Assembly (NCBI RefSeq): GCF_019458805.1 | Contig: NZ_JAIBOA010000030.1 | Span: 1-64,000, forward strand | Reading direction: 5' to 3' | DNA: 64,000 nt | DNA from: Actinomadura parmotrematis | Lineage (GTDB): Bacteria > Actinomycetota > Actinomycetes > Streptosporangiales > Streptosporangiaceae | Shown here: positions 36,361 to 43,517 of the stretch, in pieces | How positions within the stretch are numbered: the first letter of the stretch is position 1 | Layout of the letters: the number at the start of each line of letters is the position of its first letter | Notes under the pieces: model-generated | The model's database searches: none | Told to the model about the DNA's origin: nothing | The model's input: the letters and a program-made list of their open reading frames with translations, nothing else | Made by a program: the position numbers and the translations under genes

Positions 36361-36561
36361 CCTCGCACCCGCCGCACCCCGCGCCGGACCATCGAGCAGG
36401 CTCACAACCGGGACAAAAGCCCCGAATCTGATCCCGCGAGCTCTATCTACGGGGAGTTATCCACAGAACGCCGTTCGTGTTCTCCTCATGTGCGCCGCCC
36501 GCCACCCTGGAAGCACGCCCTTCGAGTCCCGCCCGGGGACTCGGGGCGCCAGGAGGCGCAC

Positions 36562-37557
36562 ATGTCCCGACGGCTCAAGATCCGCATCCCCGGTTCGGCG
36601 TCCAGCCGTTTCCTCGTCACGTCCGAGCATCCGCCGCCCACCGTCGCGGCCCTTCGCACGGCTCTCACCCGAACGCCGCCCGATCACGAGCACCGCCACC
36701 GGCACCCACCCGCCGAAGGCCGCCCCGGACTCGACACCCGCACGCTCGACACCCCCACGCCCGCAACCCGCCCGTCCGACGCTCACGCGCGCACTGCCGC
36801 GGGGCTGCTCGGCTCACCGCTCCTCACCCTCGACGCGCGAAGCACTCCCACACCCTGGTCGGCGCGGCTCCGCACCATCGCGGGGCTCGAGCCCGGCGAT
36901 CTCGACGAGATCACGCGCGCTTCCCACCATGTGGTCCTGACCGGCCTCTCCGCTCCGGCGAACTGGCCTCTGCACCCCCAGTCCACCCGCTTCGCCGCCC
37001 GCACCCTGGCGTCCCTGACGGGCGGACGCGTCATCGACATGGACGCCGGCCATCTGCTGCCCCGAGGCCATGAACCTCCGCCTCGCCCTGGCCGCTTCGT
37101 GCTCGGGGAGCACTGGGTGCAGATCTACATCACCCCTGGAGCCGGCCCGCACCTGCGCGCCGACACCTACGGCCTGCACCGCTTCGGTCTGCCCGAGCTC
37201 GCAGTGCGCGGACTCTCCTACGGCACGATGCACACCGGTGCGGCCGTGCTGCGGTCCCTGGCCCAGGCGCTGTTCACCGAGCAGTGCGAACGGGGGGCGG
37301 AGGACGGCCCGGGCGAGTGGTTCCTCTCGGATGCACGAGACCTGGCGGGCGACGACGTCCTGCGCTTCTGGGGGATGGAACCCGCCGGCCTGGGCGGCGT
37401 CGCCGTGCACCTGGCCTGGACCCGGCCCACCTGTCCGGTCTGCGTGTCCTGCGCGGGCGCCTTGGAGGTGTGCTCCCCACTAGGACACGCCCTGGCCGCC
37501 TGGTGGTCCAAAGTGGAAAGGGCACTACCCGTAGTAAGACCACCCACCTTCCCTTGA
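36562..37557 (+). CDS. Unrecognised protein with TYGLHRFGLPEL motif
   Basis: 331 residues. I do not recognise an enzyme family. The N-terminal 110 residues are basic and Pro/His/Thr-rich. From about 120 onward it becomes a folded domain with HHVVLTGLSAPANWPLH, GRVIDMDAGHLLPRG, DTYGLHRFGLPELAVRGL and late Cys residues TCPVCVSC. The x-GL-x-RFGLPEL pattern recurs, as far as I recall, in actinobacterial hypothetical proteins with a Pro-Trp-Pro strand before it. ATG 36562 has AGGAGG six bases upstream. Codon bias is weaker than in neighbours (more mixed third positions). A low-complexity repeat tract follows directly. Confidence 0.6.
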   Translation: MSRRLKIRIPGSASSRFLVTSEHPPPTVAALRTALTRTPPDHEHRHRHPPAEGRPGLDTRTLDTPTPATRPSDAHARTAAGLLGSPLLTLDARSTPTPWSARLRTIAGLEPGDLDEITRASHHVVLTGLSAPANWPLHPQSTRFAARTLASLTGGRVIDMDAGHLLPRGHEPPPRPGRFVLGEHWVQIYITPGAGPHLRADTYGLHRFGLPELAVRGLSYGTMHTGAAVLRSLAQALFTEQCERGAEDGPGEWFLSDARDLAGDDVLRFWGMEPAGLGGVAVHLAWTRPTCPVCVSCAGALEVCSPLGHALAAWWSKVERALPVVRPPTFP

Positions 37558-37900
37558 CCCTCAACAAGCGACAGCCGCAAGCGACAAGCAACAGGCGGCA
37601 GGCAGTTAATAGCTGGCGACAGGCGACAGGCGACAGGCGACAGACAGCGAGCGACGGGCGGCAGGAAGCAGGAAGGCAGCAGCAGGTGACGGGCGGTAGG
37701 TGACAGGAGCGGCAAGCAGGAGGGCGGCGAGGCGGCGAGGCGGCGAGGCGGCAAGGCGGGGACGGCAGGTAGAGGGCAGCCGGAGGTGGAGGGCGGGAGA
37801 CAGGAGGTAGGCGGTCGCACAGTGGACGGCCGGTCGGCCGGTCGGTCAGCGGTCACTGGTCATCGGTCGGGGGCCACCGATCACCGGCCAGGTGCCAGGG
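37558..37900. repeat. Degenerate short tandem repeat tract (GGCGACA, GGCGGCGA, GGTC)
   Basis: The whole gap is low complexity. Four exact 7-base GGCGACA units occur at 37615-37642, four 8-base GGCGGCGA units (the last GGCGGCAA) at 37723-37754, and GGTC-based units near 37830-37870, with degenerate copies between. The plus strand is poor in T over its first 250 bases. There is no coding signal. It lies between the 3' ends of an unrecognised gene and a convergent TetR gene. Confidence 0.85.
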
Positions 37901-37901
37901 A

Positions 37902-38546
37902 TCAGGAGTCGGGGTCGGTTCTGTCGGATTCAGTCGGAGGGCGGTGGTCGAGGACGAGGGGGAGGAGGAGCTCGTCGACGATCGAGCGGATGCGTTCGGG
38001 CTTGAGCGGTTCGAGATCCATCAGCAGGTCGTGGCGGACCAGGTCGAAGGGCATCGCGAGCACGGCGGGCGGGATCCGGTCCAGGTCGATCTCGCCGCGC
38101 TCGTGGGCGCGCCGGTAGATGGCCTGGACGCGGGGGAGTCGCTGGTCGCCGATGATGCGGTCGCGCACCTGGGAGGGGGTGAGGCCGCTGCCCACCAGCA
38201 GCCCCGAGAAGGCGGCGGCCGCGGTGACGGCGAAGAAGCCGGCGCGGGCCTCGCCCATGCCGGTCAGCGCGGCGAGGAGGTCGCCGCGCAGGCTGCCGGT
38301 GTCGGGGAGTTCCACCGGGTGGCTGGCGCGCTGGTGCTCGAGCGCGGCGAGCACGAGCTGGTCCTTGTTGGCCCAGCGGCGGTACAGCACGGCGACGCCG
38401 GTACCGGCGCGGGAGGCGACGGACTCCATGGTCAGCTTCGCGAAGCCGGCCTCGACCAGCTCGTCCCAGGCCGCGTCCAGCAGTGCGGCCTCGAGTTCGG
38501 GCCCGCGCCGGCGGCGGCGCGAGGGAGCGGCGGAAGGAGTGTCCAT
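37902..38546 (-). CDS. TetR family repressor
   Basis: 214 residues. HTH at about 20-65 (KLTMESVASRAGTGVAVLYRRW). The C-terminal region with GMGEARAGFFAV and a helix-rich end is of the common actinobacterial TetR type. It is divergent from an MFS exporter across an 89-base, unusually AT-rich region with two inverted repeats that are probably its operators. The 3' end runs into the simple repeat tract. Ligand unknown, probably the substrate of the exporter. Confidence 0.9.
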   Translation of the reverse strand: MDTPSAAPSRRRRRGPELEAALLDAAWDELVEAGFAKLTMESVASRAGTGVAVLYRRWANKDQLVLAALEHQRASHPVELPDTGSLRGDLLAALTGMGEARAGFFAVTAAAAFSGLLVGSGLTPSQVRDRIIGDQRLPRVQAIYRRAHERGEIDLDRIPPAVLAMPFDLVRHDLLMDLEPLKPERIRSIVDELLLPLVLDHRPPTESDRTDPDS

Positions 38547-38555
38547 GGGACCAGT

Positions 38556-38579
38556 ATAAGGAAGGTTTGCTTTCCTTAT
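38556..38579. promoter_or_regulatory. TetR operator 1 (ATAAGGAA / TTCCTTAT)
   Basis: Perfect 8-base arms ATAAGGAA and TTCCTTAT separated by eight bases, directly in front of the TetR start and in a locally AT-rich stretch. Fits autoregulation of the TetR gene. Confidence 0.7.
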
Positions 38580-38597
38580 CGCGGCGACCTACTCTGA

Positions 38598-38619
38598 TAA
38601 GAGATGAATTATTCTCTTA
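38598..38619. promoter_or_regulatory. TetR operator 2 (TAAGAGA / TCTCTTA)
   Basis: Perfect 7-base arms with an eight-base AT-rich spacer (TGAATTAT), ending 16 bases before the MFS ATG. The arms are related to those of operator 1 (TAAGgnA), suggesting the same regulator binds both. Confidence 0.65.
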
Positions 38620-38635
38620 ACGGAGGGGTGGAGCG

Positions 38636-40084
38636 ATGGTGGAGGACACCGGGACGAAGTTGTCGCCGGAGGTGAAGGGGGTGCTGCTGGCACTGGTCGT
38701 CGGCGGTATCGCGGCGATCCTCGATTCCACGATGGTGACGCTGGCGATCCGCACGCTGGTGGTGGAGCTGCACTCGACCGCCGGCACGGTCCAATGGGTC
38801 ACCACCGGCTTCCTGCTCGCGATGGCCGTCGCCATCCCGGTCACCGGGTGGGCGGAGGGGCGCTGGGGCGGTAAGCAGGTCTGGACTGCCGCGCTGGTGC
38901 TGTTCCTGCTCGGCTCGGTGCTGTGCGCCGTGGCCTGGAACGCCGCGAGCCTGGTCGGCTTCCGTGTGCTGCAGGGTTTCGGCGGCGGGCTGATCCTGCC
39001 ACTGATGCAGACGCTCGCGGTGCGGGCCGCCGGTGGGCGGGTGAGCAGCCGGCTGATGGCGGCCGTCAGCTTGCCGATCGCGCTCGGCCCGATCCTCGGG
39101 CCGGTGATCGGCGGCGTGATCCTGAACTGGCTGAGCTGGCGATGGCTGTTCCTGGTGAACGTGCCGCTGATCGCCGTCGGCCTGCTGCTGGCGTGGCGGT
39201 TCCTGCCGGCGGACCGGCCCGCATCCCAGGCCGGGCGCGCCGCGCGCCTGGACTGGATCGGCCTGGCGCTCCTCGCGCCGTCGCTGGCAGGGATGCTGCT
39301 CGGCCTCTCGCGCCTGTCGGAGGACGGCGGGATCGGCCACGCCGATGTGCTGGCGCCGCTGCTCGCCGGGATCGCGCTGCTGATCGTGTTCGTCCTCCGG
39401 GCGTCGCGGCCCGGCGCGCGCCGGCCGGTCGTCGACGTCCGCCTGCTGCGCCTGCGGTCGCTCGGCAGCGCGTCCGCGGTCCTGTTCACCGCCGGCGCGG
39501 TGATGTACGCCGGGATGTTCCTGCTGCCGCTTTACTACCAGCAGCTGCGGGGTGAGAGCGTGCTGGCCGCCGGGCTGTTGCTCATCCCGCAAGGGGTGGG
39601 CGCGCTCGCCTCGCGCTTCGTGGTCGGCGCGCTGGTCGACCGGTTCGGGGCGCGCACCGTGACGATCGCCGGTTTCCTGCTCGCCGCCGTCGCCACCGTC
39701 CCCTTCGCGCTCGCCGGTCCGGGGACGAACCCCTGGTGGCTGGGGGCCGTGCTGTTCGTCCGCGGACTCGGGACTGGGGCGGTGCTGATCCCGCCGATGT
39801 CGGTGGCCTACCAGGACACCCGGCCGGTGGACATCCCGCACGCCACCATGAACACCCGCATCGTGCAGCAGGTGGGCGCCTCGTTCGGCACCGCGATTGT
39901 CGCCGTCGCCCTGCAGTCACTCCTTGCCCACGGCGCAGCCGGCGCCTTCCAGGGCGCGTTCTGGTGGACGGTCGGCATCACGGTCGCCGCGGTCGTCCCC
40001 GCCGTCCTCCTCCCGGCCGCCGAGCCCGCGCGGGAAGGCGCGACTCCGAGCGGCCGAATGGTCGTGCGGAAGGAAACGGTCTGA
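38636..40084 (+). CDS. MFS drug exporter, DHA2 family
   Basis: 482-residue membrane antiporter with about 14 helices. Helix 1 has AAILDSTMVTLAIRTLVVEL (the D in helix 1 is typical of DHA2), motif A-like GWAEGRWGGKQVWT and motif C-like GPILGPVIGGVIL. It belongs to the EmrB/QacA group and shows little residue-level similarity by eye to the other exporter at 34.8 kb, so this is not a recent duplication. ATG 38636 follows GGAGGGG. It is controlled by the divergent TetR. Confidence 0.92.
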   Translation: MVEDTGTKLSPEVKGVLLALVVGGIAAILDSTMVTLAIRTLVVELHSTAGTVQWVTTGFLLAMAVAIPVTGWAEGRWGGKQVWTAALVLFLLGSVLCAVAWNAASLVGFRVLQGFGGGLILPLMQTLAVRAAGGRVSSRLMAAVSLPIALGPILGPVIGGVILNWLSWRWLFLVNVPLIAVGLLLAWRFLPADRPASQAGRAARLDWIGLALLAPSLAGMLLGLSRLSEDGGIGHADVLAPLLAGIALLIVFVLRASRPGARRPVVDVRLLRLRSLGSASAVLFTAGAVMYAGMFLLPLYYQQLRGESVLAAGLLLIPQGVGALASRFVVGALVDRFGARTVTIAGFLLAAVATVPFALAGPGTNPWWLGAVLFVRGLGTGAVLIPPMSVAYQDTRPVDIPHATMNTRIVQQVGASFGTAIVAVALQSLLAHGAAGAFQGAFWWTVGITVAAVVPAVLLPAAEPAREGATPSGRMVVRKETV

Positions 40085-40150
40085 GCCCGATCCGGTCCAC
40101 GCGGTGAGCGGAAGCGGAGTGGCACATCCTGCCGCAGTAATGCGATGCGG

Positions 40151-40478
40151 GTGCGGTGGTACGACGCGGCGCGCGGGTGCGGTGGTACGACGCGGTGCGC
40201 GGGTGTGACGGTACGACGCGGTGCGCGGGTGTGGCGGTACGACGCGGTGCGGCGTGGCGTGTGCGGCGTGGCGTGTGCGGCGTGGCGTCCACGGCGTGGC
40301 GTGCGCGGCGTGGTGCGGCGTGGCGTGGTGCGGCGTGGTGCGGCGTGCGTGGCGTGGCGGTGTGGTGGTGCCGCGGGGCGGTGCGGTGCGGGGCGGTGCG
40401 GGGCGGTGGTGCGGGGTGTTGCGAGGGTGTGGGTCGGGGTGGGTAGCGGCGGTCGGGGGAGGGGCAAGGGGAGGGCCG
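40151..40478. repeat. G/T-skewed tandem repeats, 26-bp and 15-bp units, G-quadruplex-prone
   Basis: Copies of a 26-base unit begin at 40160, 40186, 40212 and 40238 (partial), each starting TACGACGCGG. From about 40245 the pattern becomes degenerate GCGGCGTGGCGTGT-type units. From 40375 it turns into G-runs (GGGG at 40375, 40390, 40400, 40413 and more), enough for G-quadruplexes on the plus strand. The strand is extremely G+T rich with little A. All plus-strand frames are open here, but the translations merely follow the repeat; there is no gene. The segments 40085-40150 and 40479-40660 hold nothing recognisable besides the HNH promoter. Confidence 0.9.
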
Positions 40479-40660
40479 AAAATGCGTTGCCCGGGGGGCG
40501 GGGCGTCGGCACTCTGAGGGGGGCTTCCCGGAAACGGCGAGCCCGGGAATTGCCCGTCCATTCTCCTGCGATTCAGCCTCGGAGCGCCCTGCCGCCAATG
40601 CGGTAATGCACCCTGGCGGCGCGGGGGAGCGGCGGCGGAACAGGGTAGGGAGGTGACCCC

Positions 40661-41101
40661 GTGCACGTGCTCGTCCTGAACGCGTCCTACGAGCCGTTAC
40701 AGAAGGTGGACCTGCGGCACGCCATCCGCATGCTGGTGCGGGAGGTGGCCGTCGTGGAGGAGGCCGAGGAGGGCCGCACGATCGGTACCTTCCCGGTGCC
40801 GAAGGTGCTGCGGCTCGTCCGCTACGTCGCGATGCGCTGGCGGCACGGCCGCCGCCCGCCGTGGAGCAAGCGGGGCGTCTACCTGCGCGACCGCGGCGTG
40901 TGCGGGTACTGCGGCAAGCGCGGCCACACCATCGACCACGTGGTCCCGCAGTCCCGCGGGGGAGAGGACACCTGGGAGAACACCGTCCTCGCCTGCGGCC
41001 GGTGCAACAACCGCAAGGGCGACCGGACGCCGCAGCAGGCCGGCCTGCGCCTGAACGTCGAGCCGCGCGTCCCGCGCTGGGACGAGCTGGTCGGCCACTG
41101 A
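40661..41101 (+). CDS. HNH endonuclease
   Basis: 146 residues, the widespread actinobacterial HNH protein that begins VLVLNASYEPLQ. Zinc Cys pairs (CGYCGKRG and CGRCNNRKG) surround the HNH core TIDHVVPQSRGGEDTWENTV. Its cellular role is undefined; it is a common core gene and not a sign of a mobile element by itself. GTG 40661 has GGGAGGTGA upstream. A long hairpin follows. Confidence 0.92.
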   Translation: MHVLVLNASYEPLQKVDLRHAIRMLVREVAVVEEAEEGRTIGTFPVPKVLRLVRYVAMRWRHGRRPPWSKRGVYLRDRGVCGYCGKRGHTIDHVVPQSRGGEDTWENTVLACGRCNNRKGDRTPQQAGLRLNVEPRVPRWDELVGH

Positions 41102-41117
41102 CACCCGACGCCGCCGC

Positions 41118-41182
41118 AAGCGAGCCGTCCGGTGCTCCCGCCATCGCGGTCGTGATGGCAGGAACACCGGACGGCTCGCCTT
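41118..41182. terminator. Long two-part hairpin between HNH and the secreted protein gene
   Basis: Outer stem of 15 perfect pairs, GCGAGCCGTCCGGTG (41120-41134) with CACCGGACGGCTCGC (41165-41179). Inner stem GCCATC (41140-41145) with GATGGC (41154-41159), extended by CC/GG with a bulge, and an eight-base loop. It follows the HNH stop by 16 bases and probably ends that transcript. It is longer and more structured than a usual terminator. Confidence 0.65.
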
Positions 41183-41305
41183 CGTTCGGGCGCCCGCGAA
41201 TACCGTACGGTCGGTGACGCTGGGTATTAGTTCGGAAAAGCGTTGCTAATGCGACAATCGTGATAGCGTGCCGCCAATCTTCGGCCAGCGACGGAGGAGA
41301 GGGCA

Positions 41306-42322
41306 GTGGCGGCGCTTCGACCAACGCGACGTGAGCAGGGCGGCGCCCGGCGGCTCCGCGCGACCGGTTCGGCGGTCGTCCTCGCCGTCGCGGTCTCGGC
41401 CGTCCTGCCCGCGGGCGCCACGGCGGCGCTGACGGTGCCGGCCGCGCCCGCCGCGCCCAAGGACAAGGACGCCCGCGAGTACGCCAAGCTGAAGAAGCGG
41501 GCCGCCGCCCTGTCCAAGGAGTACCGGGGCGAGCTGATCTCCCTGGACCAGGCCAAGGACGCCGCGGAGAAGGCCGAGAAGGACGCCCGCGACCTGGCCG
41601 CCGAGGCCGAGGACGCCCGCCGGGCCGTCTCCCGCCTCGCCGCCACCTCCTACATGAACGGCACCAGCGAGATGCCGATCGTCATCGGCGGCGACCCCGG
41701 CGGCGCCATCCGCGACGCCACCGTCATGCGGCACCTGGCCCGCAACAACGGCCTGCGCGTGCAGAACCTGCAGGACCTCGCGGCCAAGGCCGCGCGGTCC
41801 CGGCAGGACGCCACCACCAAGATCGCGAAGGTGCGCAAGGAGATCGACGACCTGGAGTCGCAGCGCGCCCGGGTCAAGAAGCTGCTCGCCAAGTACAAGC
41901 CCGACGAGGCCAAGGTGAGCGGCCCCGGACGGCCCGACGGGGCGAGCGGTGGCAAGTCGCCCATCGTCGGCAACTCCATGACCGCCCGCATGCGGACCGT
42001 CCTTCTCGCGATCGACGGCCGCTTCGGCCCGTTCCCGACCATCGGCTGCTCGCGGCCCGGCGACCCGCAGGACCACGGATCCGGCCACGCCTGCGACTTC
42101 ATGGAGAGCACCGGCGGCAAGATGCCGAGCGCGTCCGCGCAGGCCCACGGCGACCGCGTCGCCGCCTACGTCATCGCCAACGCCTCCAGCCTCGGCATCA
42201 AGTACGTCATCTGGAGGCAGCGCATCTACGACATGCGCGGCAGCGGCGGCTGGAAGGCCATGGAGGACCGCGGCAGCATCACCGCCAACCACTACGACCA
42301 CGTGCACGTCTCGGTCCTCTGA
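41306..42322 (+). CDS. Secreted coiled-coil protein with ARB_07466-like C-terminal domain
   Basis: 338 residues. The signal peptide (about 1-43) ends at AGATAA. A coiled coil covers about 50-210 (Lys/Ala/Glu heptads as in RipA/FtsX-partner type proteins). A C-terminal domain of about 110 residues follows, starting MTARMRTVLLAIDGRFG. It contains SGHACDFM and ends NHYDHVHVSVL, the pattern of the ARB_07466-like / VanY-like fold, in which the His and Asp in SGHACDF and HYDHVH would bind zinc. It likely acts on cell-wall peptides at septation, by analogy. GTG 41306 has GGAGGAG upstream. Confidence 0.82.
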   Translation: MAALRPTRREQGGARRLRATGSAVVLAVAVSAVLPAGATAALTVPAAPAAPKDKDAREYAKLKKRAAALSKEYRGELISLDQAKDAAEKAEKDARDLAAEAEDARRAVSRLAATSYMNGTSEMPIVIGGDPGGAIRDATVMRHLARNNGLRVQNLQDLAAKAARSRQDATTKIAKVRKEIDDLESQRARVKKLLAKYKPDEAKVSGPGRPDGASGGKSPIVGNSMTARMRTVLLAIDGRFGPFPTIGCSRPGDPQDHGSGHACDFMESTGGKMPSASAQAHGDRVAAYVIANASSLGIKYVIWRQRIYDMRGSGGWKAMEDRGSITANHYDHVHVSVL

Positions 42323-42334
42323 CCGGGCGGCGCG

Positions 42335-43396
42335 TCAGCGGCCCGGGGACTCCGGGACGGTCACGCGGTGCTCGCGGGCCGAGCGCTGGGCGGCCTCGAT
42401 GACCTCCAGGCCGGCGATGGCGTCGGCCAGGGCGACCGGCGGCGGCCCCTGGTGCCGCAGCGCGTCGGCGACCCCCGCGTAGAAGTCCTGGTAGGCGCCG
42501 GGGTCCGTGGGTTCGGGACGGGCGTCGCCCGGCGTGCCGACGGTGCCGTAGTCCTCCGGCGATGCCTCGCCCCAGCCCGGGTCCAGCGGAGTCGCCCCGT
42601 CGCGGAGGGCGTCCTCCTGCACGTCCATGCCCGACACGGTGTAGGCGGCCCGCCCGCCGAGGACGCGGAAGCGGGGGCCGAGCTGGGCGGCCGTCGCGCT
42701 CATCCACAAATGGGAACGTTCCCCGCCCTCGTGCTCCAGGGCCACGAACACGTCGTCGGGCGTGCGGGCGCCGGGGCGCCGCGCGTCGATCTCGGCGTAG
42801 ACGCGGACGGGGCGGCCGAACAGCACCAGCGCCTGGTCGATCAGGTGGGAGCCCAGGTCGTAGAGGATGCCGCCCGCGTCGAGGGGATCGGTGCTCTCCT
42901 TCCATCCGTCCTTGATCTCGGGGCGCCAGCGCTCGAACCGCGACTCGAACCGCTGCACCGGGCCGAGCGCCCCCTCGGCCGCGAGCCGCCGGACGGTGCG
43001 GAAGTCGCCGTCCCAGCGCCTGTTGTGGAAGGGGAACACCGGCAGCCCGCGCACGGCGCTGAGCGCGGCGAGCGACCGCGCCTCGGCGGACGACGCCGCC
43101 ACCGGCTTGTCCAGCACCACCGGGACGCCGGCGGTGAGGGCGGTGCGCGCCAGCGGGACGTGCTGGCGGTTCGGAGCGGTCACCACGACCAGATCGTAGG
43201 CGCCGCTGGCCTCCCAGAGCCGGTCGGCCGAGTCCAGCACCCGGGCGTCCGGGTACCGGTCGCGGACCCGCGCCTGCCGCTCGGGGTTCCCGGTGACCAC
43301 GGCGGCGAGCCGCAGGCCGGGGACCGACGAGACGAGCGGCGCGTGGAAGACCGACCCTCCGGTGCCGTATCCGATGAGAGCCACGTTGAGGGTCAT
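42335..43396 (-). CDS. Gfo/Idh/MocA family oxidoreductase
   Basis: 353 residues. NAD(P)-binding Rossmann start VALIGYGTGGSVFHAPLV, the EKP-like motif as VVLDKPVAAS (Asp for Glu), then a C-terminal alpha/beta domain with GGILYDLGSHLIDQAL, the His-containing substrate motif. It should be a sugar or polyol oxidoreductase; the substrate is unknown. ATG 43396 lacks a ribosome site, so it may be leaderless; GTG 43450 is an in-frame alternative. It is divergent from the redox-signalling unit. Confidence 0.88.
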   Translation of the reverse strand: MTLNVALIGYGTGGSVFHAPLVSSVPGLRLAAVVTGNPERQARVRDRYPDARVLDSADRLWEASGAYDLVVVTAPNRQHVPLARTALTAGVPVVLDKPVAASSAEARSLAALSAVRGLPVFPFHNRRWDGDFRTVRRLAAEGALGPVQRFESRFERWRPEIKDGWKESTDPLDAGGILYDLGSHLIDQALVLFGRPVRVYAEIDARRPGARTPDDVFVALEHEGGERSHLWMSATAAQLGPRFRVLGGRAAYTVSGMDVQEDALRDGATPLDPGWGEASPEDYGTVGTPGDARPEPTDPGAYQDFYAGVADALRHQGPPPVALADAIAGLEVIEAAQRSAREHRVTVPESPGR

Positions 43397-43517
43397 GGAG
43401 GGATCATTCCCGATGTCCGCCGCGGCAGGTGTGGGCAGGTGCACGGATCGGTAAAACGATCCCCGCACGACGTACGATTTGAACTTGCCTGACTGGTCTG
43501 AGGGGAATGTGAACTGC

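Noticed and set aside
36457..36465. Perfect DnaA box TTATCCACA, possible origin
   Set aside because: It is a single box. No cluster of boxes, dnaA, dnaN or AT-rich unwinding region is present, and one 9-base match in 64 kb is within chance.
34812..40084. The two TetR/MFS pairs as a recent duplication
   Set aside because: The exporters and the repressors differ throughout by eye, and their operators are unrelated (GAAC-N3-GTTC versus ATAAGGAA/TTCCTTAT).
40145..40606. Small basic Cys/Trp-rich proteins encoded by the tandem repeats
   Set aside because: All three plus-strand frames are open here merely because the repeat lacks A-rich stop codons; there is no ribosome site and no conservation of a single frame.
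40661..41101. HNH endonuclease as sign of an intron or prophage
   Set aside because: It is the common stand-alone actinobacterial HNH protein; no intron boundaries, integrase or phage genes are nearby.
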